Shown piece after piece: positions 14,516 to 23,581 of a DNA stretch of 33,250 bases (positions within the stretch are counted from its first letter, which is position 1; each line of letters opens with the position of its first letter). The stretch comes from Acidobacteriota bacterium (lineage in GTDB: Bacteria > Acidobacteriota > Terriglobia > Bryobacterales > JACQDG01): contig JACQDG010000034.1 of assembly GCA_016201185.1 (NCBI GenBank), forward strand, positions 1-33,250, read 5' to 3'. The translations under genes were made by a program, and so were the position numbers. The notes under the pieces are model-generated. The model did no database searches and was not told the DNA's origin. It saw only the letters and a list, made by a program, of their open reading frames with translations.

Positions 14516-17118
14516 TGCTGGCTGCCGGAAGCCAACTCGGCCCTTACGAGGTGCTGGGCAAGCTCGGCTCGGGCGCCATGGGTGAAGTCTACCGCGCCAA
14601 AGACGCCCGCCTCGCCCGCGAAGTGGCCATTAAAGTCTTACCACCCGCCTTCGCTGCCGATCCCGACCGCCTCCGCCGCTTCGAGCAGGAAGCCCGCGCC
14701 GCCGGCATGCTTAACCACCCCAACATCCTCGCCATCTACGACATCGGCACGCACGAAGGCTCTCCCTACCTGGTCTCCGAGCTGCTGCAAGGTGAGACGC
14801 TGCGCGATCGGCTGAAGAGCGGCACACTGGGGCTTCGCAAGACTATCGACTACGGCCTGCAAACCGCTCGGGGCCTGGCGGCGGCGCACGACAAGGGCAT
14901 CACCCACCGCGACCTGAAGCCGGAGAACATCTTCCTCACCAAGGACGGCCGGGTGAAAATCCTCGATTTCGGCCTGGCCAAGCTGACCCGGCCGGAGGCC
15001 GGAGGTAGAGAGGGGAGCAACGCTCCGACGATTGATGCTGAGACCCAACCCGGCACGCTTCTGGGCACGGTGGGCTACATGTCGCCGGAGCAGGTACGGG
15101 GCCGGTCGGCCGATAGCCGTTCCGACATCTTCGCGCTGGGCGCGATTCTGTACGAGATGTCCTCCGGCCGCCGGGCTTTTGCCGGCGAGTCGGCCGGGGA
15201 CACCATGAGCGCCATTCTGAAGGAAGACCCGCCGGAGATCTCTGCCACCAATCAGAACTTCTCCCCCGCCCTGGACCGCATCATCCGGCACTGCCTGGAG
15301 AAGAGCCCGGAGGAGCGGTTCCAGTCGGCGCAGGATATCGCGTTCAACCTGGAAATGTTGTCCGGGGCGATAGGGCCCACGACGGTGATGCGGGCCATGG
15401 AGGAGCCTTCGGCGACCGCCCCCGCGAGCGCGCCACGGCCTCTCGTGCGCCGCCTTCTTGTTCCGATCCTGGTTGCCCTTGGCGTGCTAGTCGGGCTTGC
15501 CGTTGGCCTTCGCTTCGGCAGGACGACTCCGCCTTCGTTTCGTCAACTCTCTTTTCGCCGCGGCCGGATTCTCTCGGCCCGTTTTGCTCCCGACGGCCAC
15601 ACCATCGTTTACGGCGCCGCCTGGGACGGTCGGCCGGTGGAACTGTTCTCGACTCGCCCGGAAAGCCCCGAGTCGCGGCCGCTGGGGTTTCCCGCCACGG
15701 AAATTCTGGCCATTTCTCCCACCGGCGAGATGGCTATCTCGCTGCGCCGGCGTTCCCTGTCGCCGCTCGTCAGCACCGGAATGCTGGCCCGCGCGTCGCT
15801 GGCCGGCGGCGCGCCCCGGGAAGTACTCGAAGATGTCGAGCAGGCAGACTGGGCGCCGGATGAGAGCAACCTGGCGGTGGCGCGCGAAGTCGGCGGCCGA
15901 AACCGTCTGGAGTTTCCCATCGGCAAGGTGCTTTACCTGGCGAGCGGGTGGATCAGCCACCCGCGCGTCTCACCCCAGGGCGACCTGGTAGCCTTCATCG
16001 ATCACCCGGTGGTGGGAGACGACGGCGGGGATGTGGCCGTTGTCGATCTGGCGGGCAAGAAAAAGACGCTCTCGAGCGGGTGGATCAGCAACATGGGTCT
16101 GGCCTGGTCGCCAAAAGGGGATGAGGTGTGGTTTACGGCGACCAGGGTCGGCGGAGCGCGCGCCCTCTACGCCGTTTCCCTCGGCGGAAAGGAGCGCGTG
16201 GTGGCCAGGGTGACCGGGCCGCTGACGCTCGACGACATCGCCCGCGACGGGCGCGTGCTGGTCACTCACGACAACGGGCGGGAGGGAATGATCGGTCTGG
16301 CGCCCGGCGAGAAGGAGGAGCGCGATCTGTCCTGGCTCGACTTTTCCGCGGCTCGCGACCTTTCGCCCGACGGCAAGACGGTGCTGTTCGACGAAAGCGG
16401 AGAAGGCGGCGGGGCCACCTATAGCGTGTATATTCGTAAGACCGACGGCTCGCCCGCCGTACGCATCGGGGAAGGCAACGCGGCCGGGCTTTCCCCTGAT
16501 GGCAAGTGGGCTTTGTCCATTAACTCTCACGGCCCGACCCGGCAACTGGTTCTGCTGCCCACCGGAGCAGGGACGCCGCAGTCGCTCCCCCCTCAGGGAA
16601 TCCACTACCAATACGCGGCGTGGTTCCCTGACGGCAAGCGGCTGCTGATCATGGGGGACGAGCCTGGCCATGCCGCGCGGCTTTATATGCAGGACGTCTC
16701 CGGGGGCAAGCCGCGGCCCATCGGGCCGGAAGGAGTCACCGTGCCCCGCTTCCATCGTCCGGTTTCCTCGGATGGCCGCTGGTTCATCGGCCGCTCTGCC
16801 GATGGAAGATATTCGCTATATCCAGTCGAGGGCGGTGAGCCACGAGCAATACCCGGCCTGGCGCCGGAGGATGTACCCTTCCAATGGGGAGCCGACGATC
16901 GTTCTCTCTACGTTTCCCAGCGCGGGAAGCTGCCGACCAGCGTCTATCGCCTGGATCTCTCGACGGGGCGAAAGGAACTCTGGAAACAGTTCATGCCGGG
17001 GGATCCTGCCGGGATGGACGGAATCAGCAGCCCGTTGATGACGTCCGACGGCAAAGCGTATGTGTACGGGTACTACCGTGCGCTTTCCAAGCTTTATCTG
17101 GTCGAAGGGTTGAAATGA
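14515..17118 (+). CDS. Membrane Ser/Thr protein kinase with PD40 propeller sensor, array copy 6
   Basis: The protein is 867 residues when started at ATG 14515, which overlaps the copy 5 stop (TAATG) and matches the MLAAGSQLGPYEVLGKLG start of the siblings. A longer frame reaching back to 14281 reads copy 5 out of frame and is rejected. Kinase: GSGAMG (18-23), K40, HRDLKPEN H131/D133, DFG 151-153, SPE 190-192. The TM helix is about 313-332 (VRRLLVPILVALGVLVGLAV). Sensor motifs: FAPDGHTIVYGA, SPTGEMAIS, SPQGDLVAF, SPKGDEVWFTA, SPDGKTVLF, SPDGKWALS, FPDGKRLLI, SSDGRWFIG and GADDRSLYV. The N-lobe is nearly the same as in copies 3 and 4, consistent with recent duplication or gene conversion. Copy 7 begins 12 nt later. 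Confidence 0.94.
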   Translation: MLAAGSQLGPYEVLGKLGSGAMGEVYRAKDARLAREVAIKVLPPAFAADPDRLRRFEQEARAAGMLNHPNILAIYDIGTHEGSPYLVSELLQGETLRDRLKSGTLGLRKTIDYGLQTARGLAAAHDKGITHRDLKPENIFLTKDGRVKILDFGLAKLTRPEAGGREGSNAPTIDAETQPGTLLGTVGYMSPEQVRGRSADSRSDIFALGAILYEMSSGRRAFAGESAGDTMSAILKEDPPEISATNQNFSPALDRIIRHCLEKSPEERFQSAQDIAFNLEMLSGAIGPTTVMRAMEEPSATAPASAPRPLVRRLLVPILVALGVLVGLAVGLRFGRTTPPSFRQLSFRRGRILSARFAPDGHTIVYGAAWDGRPVELFSTRPESPESRPLGFPATEILAISPTGEMAISLRRRSLSPLVSTGMLARASLAGGAPREVLEDVEQADWAPDESNLAVAREVGGRNRLEFPIGKVLYLASGWISHPRVSPQGDLVAFIDHPVVGDDGGDVAVVDLAGKKKTLSSGWISNMGLAWSPKGDEVWFTATRVGGARALYAVSLGGKERVVARVTGPLTLDDIARDGRVLVTHDNGREGMIGLAPGEKEERDLSWLDFSAARDLSPDGKTVLFDESGEGGGATYSVYIRKTDGSPAVRIGEGNAAGLSPDGKWALSINSHGPTRQLVLLPTGAGTPQSLPPQGIHYQYAAWFPDGKRLLIMGDEPGHAARLYMQDVSGGKPRPIGPEGVTVPRFHRPVSSDGRWFIGRSADGRYSLYPVEGGEPRAIPGLAPEDVPFQWGADDRSLYVSQRGKLPTSVYRLDLSTGRKELWKQFMPGDPAGMDGISSPLMTSDGKAYVYGYYRALSKLYLVEGLK

Positions 17119-17130
17119 AGGATTGAGGTA

Positions 17131-19701
17131 ATGCTGGCAGCCGGAACCCTGCTCGGTCCCTACGAGATCCTCGGCCATCTCGGCGAGGGCGGCATGGGCG
17201 AGGTCTACCGCGCCAAGGATACCCGGCTGGGCCGCAAAGTCGCCATCAAGGTCCTCCCCCGCGCTCTGGCCACCGATCCGGACCGCCTCCTCCGCTTCGA
17301 GCAGGAAGCGCGAGCCGTGGGGATGCTCAACCATCCCAACATCCTGGCCATCTACGACGTCCGCACCTACGAAGGCTCTCCCTACCTGGTCTCGGAGTTG
17401 CTGGAAGGCCAAACGTTGCATGCCCGGCTGGGCGGGGTGTCCGTGGGCCCCCGCAAGGCGATCGAATACGCGCTGCAGGTGGCGCGCGGCCTGGCGGCAG
17501 CCCACGACAAGGGCATCACCCACCGGGACCTGAAGCCGGAAAACATCTTCATCACCAGGGACGGCCGGGTAAAGATTCTCGATTTCGGCCTGGCCAAGCT
17601 GACCCGCCCGGAAACGCAGCAGGGCGGGCCGCCGACCGGCACCCACCCGGCCGCCCCCCGCACAGAGGCAGGCATCGTGCTGGGCACGGTCGGCTACATG
17701 TCGCCGGAGCAGGTGCGCGGCCACATCGCCGACCACCGCTCCGACATCTTCAATCTCGGCGCCATCCTGTACGAAATGTGCTCTGGGAAGAGGGCGTTCC
17801 GGGGGGAGGAGGCGGCCGAAACGATGCACGCCATTCTGAAGGACGAGCCGCCGCCCATCCCTGTCGCCCACCCGACGCTGTCCCCGGCCCTGGAGCGCAT
17901 CATCCGGCACTGCTTGGAGAAGGACCCGGAAAACCGCTTCCACTCGGCCCACGACATTGCATTCGATCTGGAGGCGCTCTCGGGGCCTTCCGGCCAGGCG
18001 GCGCTGGCATGGGCTCCGGTGCGCTCCCGACGGTTTGTTCTGCTGCTGGTTGCTGGCCTGCTGTCCGTCCTCACACTGGCAGTGGGACTTGTGATTGGCC
18101 AGCGCCTGGGGAAGGCGCCTCTTCCCACGTTTCACCAGCTCACCTTCCGCCGTGGCACGATTCTTTCAGCCCGCTTCGCTCCCGACGGGCAGACGATCGT
18201 TTACGGCGCAAGCTGGGACGGCAATCCGGTAGAGTTGTTTTCCACCCGCCCGGAAAGCCCCGACTCGCGTTCGCTCGGCTTTCCCGGCACGGAGATACTG
18301 GCCATCTCCTCCACCGGAGAGATGGCTATTTCTCTGGAGCGCCGTGTAACGGGATTCATCGGCGCCGGCACGCTGGCCCGGGAGTCGCTGGCCGGCGGCG
18401 CTTCCCGCGAGATCCTCGAGGACGTGCAACAAGCGGATTGGGGGCCGGCTGGGGCCAACCTCGCCGTGGTGCGCGAGGTATCCGGCCGCAGCCGCCTCGA
18501 GTTTCCTATCGGCAAAGTGCTCTATGAAACAGCGGGATGGATCAGCCATGCGCGGCTTTCCCCAAAAGGCGACCTCATCGCATTCGTGGACCATCCGGTG
18601 CAGGGCGACGATGGCGGGGCCATCACGATCGTGGATCTCGCCGGCAAGAAAAGCACTTTGTCCCGGGGATGGCTCAGCGCGCAGGGCCTCGCGTGGTCTC
18701 CCAAGGGCGCTGAAGTCTGGTTCACGGCGACCCGGTTTGGCTCCTCCCGCGCTCTCTACGCGGTTTCCGTCAACGGCCGAGAGCGCGCGGTGGCTCGCCT
18801 GGCCGGCATGCTGACCTTGCACGACATCTCCCGCGACGGCCGCGCCCTGCTGAGCCGTGAGAATCGCCGGCGCGGGCTGGAGGTTCTTCCGCCAGGCGAG
18901 ACCAAAGAGCGCGACTTGTCCTGGCTGGATTCGTCTTTGGTGCGGGACATTTCCCCCGATGGAAAAACAGTCCTGTTCGGAGAGTCCGGCGAGGGTGGAG
19001 GCGCCACCTATGCCGTCTATGTTCGCAAGACCGACGGCTCGCCCGCCGTGCGCATCGGGGAGGGCTCGGCGCAGGCGCTTTCGCCGGATGGGAAGTGGGT
19101 GCTGTCAATCACCTCGCAAAGCTCTTCGCCGCAACTGGTTCTCTTCCCCACCGGCCCCGGGGAATCGATTCCATTGGAGCGCCAGGGGATCAACTATCAG
19201 GCGGCAAGCTGGTTTCCCGACGGCAAGCGCATCCTGATTATGGGCAATGAGCCGGGCCACCCTGTGCGCTTTTATGTTCACGATCTCGAAACGGGCAAGC
19301 TCCGCGCCATCACTCCGGAAGGGGTCGCAGGCCCCCGGGTTTCCGTTTCGCCGGACGGAAAGCTTTTCGCCGCCCGCGGCGCCGATGGGAAGCTGGCGCT
19401 CTATTCCGTGGAAGGCGGCCAGCCGCGCGCCATCCCCGGCCTTGCTCCGGGCGATGTCCCCAGCCAATGGAGCCCCGATGGCCGCTCCCTTTACGTTTAC
19501 CAGCGCACGGAACTCCCGGCCAAGGTTTATCGTTTAGACTTGGCGACCGGCCGCAAGGAGCTTTGGAAACAGTTCATGCCCGCCGATCCGGCCGGGATCG
19601 ACGGCCTGGCCCCCATTCTCCGAACACCAGACGGCAAGTCCCACGTCTATTCCTACACCCGCCAACTCTCCGAGCTTTACCTCGTCGAGGGATTGAGGTA
19701 G
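17131..19701 (+). CDS. Membrane Ser/Thr protein kinase with PD40 propeller sensor, array copy 7
   Basis: An 856-residue full-length copy, the most diverged of the seven in its kinase C-lobe and linker. Kinase: GEGGMG (18-23), VAIK K40, HRDLKPEN H131/D133, DFG 151-153, a longer activation-segment insert (TQQGGPPTGTHPAAPRTEAG, about 162-181), then YMSPEQ. The TM helix is about 301-323 (RFVLLLVAGLLSVLTLAVGL). The IGQRLGKAP after the helix resembles VGQRFGTAP of copy 2. Sensor motifs are as in the siblings (FAPDGQTIVYGA, SPKGDLIAF, SPKGAEVWFTA, SPDGKTVLF, SPDGKWVLS, FPDGKRILI, SPDGKLFAA, SPDGRSLYV). GAGG two nt before ATG 17131 is too close for an ideal ribosome site, and coupling from copy 6 is likely. 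It ends LSELYLVEGLR. Confidence 0.93.
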   Translation: MLAAGTLLGPYEILGHLGEGGMGEVYRAKDTRLGRKVAIKVLPRALATDPDRLLRFEQEARAVGMLNHPNILAIYDVRTYEGSPYLVSELLEGQTLHARLGGVSVGPRKAIEYALQVARGLAAAHDKGITHRDLKPENIFITRDGRVKILDFGLAKLTRPETQQGGPPTGTHPAAPRTEAGIVLGTVGYMSPEQVRGHIADHRSDIFNLGAILYEMCSGKRAFRGEEAAETMHAILKDEPPPIPVAHPTLSPALERIIRHCLEKDPENRFHSAHDIAFDLEALSGPSGQAALAWAPVRSRRFVLLLVAGLLSVLTLAVGLVIGQRLGKAPLPTFHQLTFRRGTILSARFAPDGQTIVYGASWDGNPVELFSTRPESPDSRSLGFPGTEILAISSTGEMAISLERRVTGFIGAGTLARESLAGGASREILEDVQQADWGPAGANLAVVREVSGRSRLEFPIGKVLYETAGWISHARLSPKGDLIAFVDHPVQGDDGGAITIVDLAGKKSTLSRGWLSAQGLAWSPKGAEVWFTATRFGSSRALYAVSVNGRERAVARLAGMLTLHDISRDGRALLSRENRRRGLEVLPPGETKERDLSWLDSSLVRDISPDGKTVLFGESGEGGGATYAVYVRKTDGSPAVRIGEGSAQALSPDGKWVLSITSQSSSPQLVLFPTGPGESIPLERQGINYQAASWFPDGKRILIMGNEPGHPVRFYVHDLETGKLRAITPEGVAGPRVSVSPDGKLFAARGADGKLALYSVEGGQPRAIPGLAPGDVPSQWSPDGRSLYVYQRTELPAKVYRLDLATGRKELWKQFMPADPAGIDGLAPILRTPDGKSHVYSYTRQLSELYLVEGLR

Positions 19702-19717
19702 CCTTGCTTTACCCTCC

Positions 19718-22369
19718 ATGATTGGCAGGACTCTGGGGCATTACCGCATCGAGTCGAAGCTCGGCGAGGGCGGCATGGGCGCGGTCTACAAGGCCCGCGA
19801 CCTGCACCTGGACCGGGCGGTGGCCATTAAAGTCCTCTCCGCCGATGTGGTGGCCAACCCGGAGCGCAAGAAGCGCTTCGTGCAGGAGGCCAAAGCGGCC
19901 TCGGCCCTGAACCACCCCAACATCATTCACATCTACGACATTGACACAGGTGACGGCGTGGATTTCATCGCCATGGAGTACGTGGCTGGTCATGCGCTGG
20001 ACCATTGGATCGGCCGCAAGGGCCTCAACCTCCGCGAGTCGCTGAAGTGCGCCGTCCAGATCGCCGACGCGCTCGCCAAGGCGCACGCCGCCGGCATTGT
20101 GCATCGCGACCTGAAGCCGGCCAACGTGATGGTGAGCGAGGAGGGCCTGGTGAAGGTGCTCGACTTCGGCCTGGCCAAGCTGATGGAGGCTCCCGAGGCG
20201 GACGAGCAAGGAGCAACCCAGACCATAAGCTCTCCCCGGACCGAGGAAGGGACCATCCTGGGGACCATCTCCTACATGTCGCCGGAGCAGGCGGAAGGCA
20301 AGAAAGTGGACGCCCGCTCCGACATCTTCTCTTTCGGCGCCGTCCTCTACGAGATGATCACCGGCCGCCGGGCGTTTCAGGGGGAGTCGAAGGTGTCCAC
20401 GCTGTCGGCGATCCTCCACAAGGAACCGAAGCCGATCGGCGAGATTGTCGAGGGAGTACCCGGGCAGCTCCAGTGGCTCGTCTCACATTGCCTGCGAAAA
20501 AGCCCCGAGCGCCGCTTCCAGGGCATGGCCGACGTGAAGGTGGCCCTGGAGGAGATGAAGGAAGAGTCGGAGTCGGGAGCCAGCGGGCTGGTGGAGTTGA
20601 AACCGCGGCGTGCTTCGCGCCGCTGGATTTGGGCGGCCGCTGCGGTCCTAGCGGTATCAGTAATTGGCGGCGCTTTCTGGCTCCGCTCCAGCAGGCCCGG
20701 CCGCGAGGCGCCGGCTCTCAGGGTCGTACCTCTTACCAGCTTCCCCGGCCGGGAAAAGGACCCGGCTCTTTCTCCCGACGGCAGGCAGGTGGCGTATTCC
20801 TGGAACGGCGAAAAGCAGGACAACTTTGACATTTATGTGAAGCTGATCGACGCCGGCCCGCCGCTCCGGCTCACGACCAACCCGGCCGAAGATTCCAGCC
20901 CCGCCTGGTCCCCGGACGGCCGCTACATTGCGTTTCTTCGCAGCGCTGCCGGGGCCAATGAGATTCTCATGGTTCCTGCCCTGGGTGGCCCGGAGAGAAA
21001 ACTGGCACCTGCGTGGGTCATGTCTGGGCTTAGCTGGTCGCCCGACGGAAAATTCCTGGCGTTCCCCGACCAAACTTCGCCGCAGGAACCGTCCGCCATC
21101 TTCTCGCTGTCCATCGAAACCGGCGAAAAGCGCCGGCTCACTTCTCCCCCCGCCCAGTCTTACGGAGATCTCATTCCCGCCTTTTCTCCCGACGGCCGGA
21201 CCTTGGCCTTCGACCGCTTCCTGAATTTCGGCAACGAAGAAATCTGGCTCGTGCCGGTTGGAAACGGGGCTCCCCAGGACCGGCCGCGGCGCCTTGCCTC
21301 CGTTCCAGGAATTAACGGTCTGGCGTGGACCCCTGACGGCGGCAGCCTTGTGTACGGCTCCTGGCAAACTGGTCTGCGGAGAATTTCGGCGTCCGGAGGC
21401 GCGCCGGCGCGTTTGACAGCGGGCGGTGAGAACGCTTCGCAACCATCTCTTGCTCAAGTGGCAGTGGGACCCGGAGGACGTCCCGCTCTCCGCCTGGCCT
21501 ATGTCCAAAGTTTGCACGACAGCAACATCTACCGGGTCGCCGCAGCGGGAGCGTCGGCGAGAAAGGGCGCACCTGAAAAATTAATCGCTTCGACCCGGCA
21601 GGAAGATGAGCCGCAAATCTCGCCGGACGGCAAGAGAATCGTATTCTCCTCCGATCGCTCAGGAAGCCTGGAGATCTGGGTGAGCGACAGCGAGGGGCGG
21701 AATCCAGTCCAACTGACCTCCTTCGGCGGCCCGCCCGCGGGCAGTCCCCGGTGGGCCCCTGACAGCCGGCGCATCGCCTTCGACTGCACCAAGGAGGGTC
21801 ACAGCGACATTTACGTCGTGAGCGCGGACGGAGGCTTGCCGCGCCGCCTGGGAACGGACAACTCCGAAAAAGCGCGCCCGAGCTGGTCGAGAGACGGGAA
21901 ATGGATCTACTTCAGCTCGAAGCGAACCGGACCCTGGCAGATTTGCAAAATGCCGGCGGAGGGCGGCCCGGCCGTGCAGTTGACCAAGAAGGGAGGCCAC
22001 GAACCGTACGAGTCGGCCGACGGTAAGTTCGTATATTACGCCATGGATACAGGGCCCGGCATCTGGCGGGTTCCGGTCGAGGGCAGCTCCGGGGCAGAAG
22101 AGGCCAAGGTCTTGGAACAGGGCAGGCTGGGGGCCTGGGCCGTGGCCGAGCAGGGCATTTATCTACTACAGGCCGGCAAGGCCGGTCCCGAGATCCAGCT
22201 TTTCAGCTTTGCCACGCGGCGCCTGGGTCAGGTGGTAACTCTTCCGAATCAAGCCGAGGTAGCAGGGGATAATACCCATTTGGCCGTTTCTCCCGGGGCA
22301 CGCTGGTTCTTGTATGTCCAGAATGACCTGGCCGGAAGCAACATCATGCTGGTGGACAATTTCCGCTGA
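19718..22369 (+). CDS. Membrane Ser/Thr protein kinase with TolB/PD40 sensor, divergent eighth kinase
   Basis: An 883-residue receptor kinase of a different subfamily (MIGRTLGHYRIESKLGEGGMG). Kinase: GEGGMG (16-21), VAIK K38, probable helix-C E57, HRDLKPAN with H129/D131, DFG 149-151, YMSPEQ 186-191. The TM helix is about 303-322 (WIWAAAAVLAVSVIGGAFWL). The sensor has classical TolB-type repeats: LSPDGRQVAYS, WSPDGRYIAFL, WSPDGKFLAFP, FSPDGRTLAFD, WTPDGGSLVYG, ISPDGKRIVFSSDRSG, WAPDSRRIAFD, WSRDGKWIYFSS, ESADGKFVYYA. It lacks the ELWKQFMP...LYLVEG ending of copies 1-7 and ends NIMLVDNFR. It lies 16 nt after copy 7 with no good ribosome site, so co-transcription and perhaps coupling are likely. 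All catalytic residues are present. It could phosphorylate, or pair with, the upstream copies, but nothing in the sequence shows this. Confidence 0.93.
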   Translation: MIGRTLGHYRIESKLGEGGMGAVYKARDLHLDRAVAIKVLSADVVANPERKKRFVQEAKAASALNHPNIIHIYDIDTGDGVDFIAMEYVAGHALDHWIGRKGLNLRESLKCAVQIADALAKAHAAGIVHRDLKPANVMVSEEGLVKVLDFGLAKLMEAPEADEQGATQTISSPRTEEGTILGTISYMSPEQAEGKKVDARSDIFSFGAVLYEMITGRRAFQGESKVSTLSAILHKEPKPIGEIVEGVPGQLQWLVSHCLRKSPERRFQGMADVKVALEEMKEESESGASGLVELKPRRASRRWIWAAAAVLAVSVIGGAFWLRSSRPGREAPALRVVPLTSFPGREKDPALSPDGRQVAYSWNGEKQDNFDIYVKLIDAGPPLRLTTNPAEDSSPAWSPDGRYIAFLRSAAGANEILMVPALGGPERKLAPAWVMSGLSWSPDGKFLAFPDQTSPQEPSAIFSLSIETGEKRRLTSPPAQSYGDLIPAFSPDGRTLAFDRFLNFGNEEIWLVPVGNGAPQDRPRRLASVPGINGLAWTPDGGSLVYGSWQTGLRRISASGGAPARLTAGGENASQPSLAQVAVGPGGRPALRLAYVQSLHDSNIYRVAAAGASARKGAPEKLIASTRQEDEPQISPDGKRIVFSSDRSGSLEIWVSDSEGRNPVQLTSFGGPPAGSPRWAPDSRRIAFDCTKEGHSDIYVVSADGGLPRRLGTDNSEKARPSWSRDGKWIYFSSKRTGPWQICKMPAEGGPAVQLTKKGGHEPYESADGKFVYYAMDTGPGIWRVPVEGSSGAEEAKVLEQGRLGAWAVAEQGIYLLQAGKAGPEIQLFSFATRRLGQVVTLPNQAEVAGDNTHLAVSPGARWFLYVQNDLAGSNIMLVDNFR

Positions 22370-22401
22370 AGGAATTTGCCATCCCCACAAGCCGTTTAGG
22401 C

Positions 22402-22407
22402 CATAAT
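22402..22407 (+). promoter_or_regulatory. Possible -10 element before the oxidoreductase gene
   Basis: CATAAT lies 20 nt before ATG 22428. TTGCCA at 22376-22381 could be a -35, but the spacing of 20 nt is long. GGAGG (22417-22421) is a good ribosome site and supports ATG 22428. Confidence 0.3.
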
Positions 22408-22427
22408 AGACTCCCTGGAGGAAACCC

Positions 22428-23570
22428 ATGACTTCTGCCGCTCCCAAACCCTCGCGCCGCCATTTTGTGCAATCCGCCTCCGCCGCGGCCGGCTGGATGA
22501 TCGTCCAGCCCCAGTCCGTCCGCGGCTCGCAGGCCAACTCGGCCGTCGCCGTGGGCGTGATCGGCGTCGGCGGGCGCGGCACTTACGATGCCGGCATTTT
22601 CGTCAACGACCCGCGGGCCCGCGTCACCGCCCTGTGTGATAAGTTCGACGACCGGCTGGATGAAGGCGCCACCAAGCTCAAGCTCGAGAAGCCGGCCCTT
22701 TTCAAGGACTACGAAAAGCTGCTGGCCACCGGCGTAGACGCGGTTCTCATAGCCACGCCACCCTTCGAGCACCCGCGCATGTTCGAGGCCGCCGTCGAGG
22801 CCCGCAAGCATATCTACTGCGAGAAGCCCATGGGCGTGGACGTGGCCGGCTGCAAGCGGGTGATGGCCGCCGCCAAGAAGGCCGACCCCACCAAGAACAT
22901 CGCCGTCGGCTTCCAGCAGCGCTACGGCCCGGTGTACCTCGAAGCTTACCGGCGAATCCAGGAGGGCCAGATCGGCGAGCTCTCCGTGGCCCGTGGCGCC
23001 TGGATCGGCGGGAATCCTTTCAAGAAGAAGCCCTACCCCGATCCCGAGGTGGAGCATCTGCGCAACTGGTTTTGCTACAAGGACTACTCTGGCGACTTCA
23101 TCGTCGAGCAGGACTGCCACAACTTCGACGTGCTGCATTGGTTCCTCGGCGGGCTCCCCCTCCGCGCCGTCGGCTGGGGCGGCACCAAAGCGCGCACGGA
23201 GTTGGAGATCCTCGATCACCTCAGCCTGACCTTCGAGTTTCCCAACGGCCTGCACGTCAACTACGAGGCTAACCAGATCTCGCCGCCCGGCTTCAGCAAC
23301 GTCGGCGAGGAATTCACGGGAACCAAGGGAACAATCGCCACCTCGCGCGCCAGAATGATTCACTACAAAGGCCCTAACGACGCCGAGACCATCCAGTCCC
23401 AGCGCGACATCACCATCGACGCGATCGAGGACTTTCTGAGCCGCATCCTGAGTGGCAAGGTGGAAAACGTTGGTGTCCGCTCGGCCGAAAGCACGCTCAT
23501 CGCCATCCTGGGTCGCACGGCGATCTACACGGGCCGGGAGGCTAGCTGGAAGGAGATCGTGAACTCGTGA
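22428..23570 (+). CDS. Gfo/Idh/MocA family oxidoreductase with twin-arginine signal
   Basis: A 380-residue NAD(P)-dependent dehydrogenase-like protein. Residues 9-14 (SRRHFV) form a twin-arginine motif followed by a short hydrophobic Ala-rich stretch and QSVRGSQA, so export by the Tat system in folded form is likely. The Rossmann dinucleotide loop is GVIGVGGRG (43-51), the family signature is CEKPMG (131-136), and the catalytic-type segment is EQDCHNFDVLHW (about 227-238). Members of this exported group are common in Acidobacteriota and Planctomycetes and are thought to act on sugars or cyclitols, but the substrate cannot be read here. It follows the kinase array by 58 nt, with its own good ribosome site and a possible promoter, so it may be independently expressed. 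Length is normal for the family. Confidence 0.9.
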   Translation: MTSAAPKPSRRHFVQSASAAAGWMIVQPQSVRGSQANSAVAVGVIGVGGRGTYDAGIFVNDPRARVTALCDKFDDRLDEGATKLKLEKPALFKDYEKLLATGVDAVLIATPPFEHPRMFEAAVEARKHIYCEKPMGVDVAGCKRVMAAAKKADPTKNIAVGFQQRYGPVYLEAYRRIQEGQIGELSVARGAWIGGNPFKKKPYPDPEVEHLRNWFCYKDYSGDFIVEQDCHNFDVLHWFLGGLPLRAVGWGGTKARTELEILDHLSLTFEFPNGLHVNYEANQISPPGFSNVGEEFTGTKGTIATSRARMIHYKGPNDAETIQSQRDITIDAIEDFLSRILSGKVENVGVRSAESTLIAILGRTAIYTGREASWKEIVNS

Positions 23571-23581
23571 ATCTCTCGGTA

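Larger units (their letters stand above)
1828..19701 (+). repeat. Tandem array of seven paralogous receptor kinase genes (unit about 2.6 kb)
   Basis: Seven genes in a row share the same architecture. They also share near-identical motif strings, such as DRLRRFEQEARAAGMLNHPN, GITHRDLKPENIF, DFGLAKLTRPE, YMSPEQVRG, and a C-terminal ELWKQFMP...LYLVEG. Long stretches are also identical at nucleotide level, for instance over the FEQEA region. Unit length is 2.57-2.62 kb except copy 1 (2.43 kb) and copy 4 (2.42 kb), which carry internal deletions. This is a tandem gene expansion rather than a mobile element; no terminal repeats or transposase were seen. Confidence 0.9.

Noticed and set aside
1828..19701. 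The tandem repeats as a CRISPR array or mobile element
   Set aside because: Units are 2.6-kb protein genes; there are no short direct repeats with spacers, no transposase and no terminal inverted repeats.
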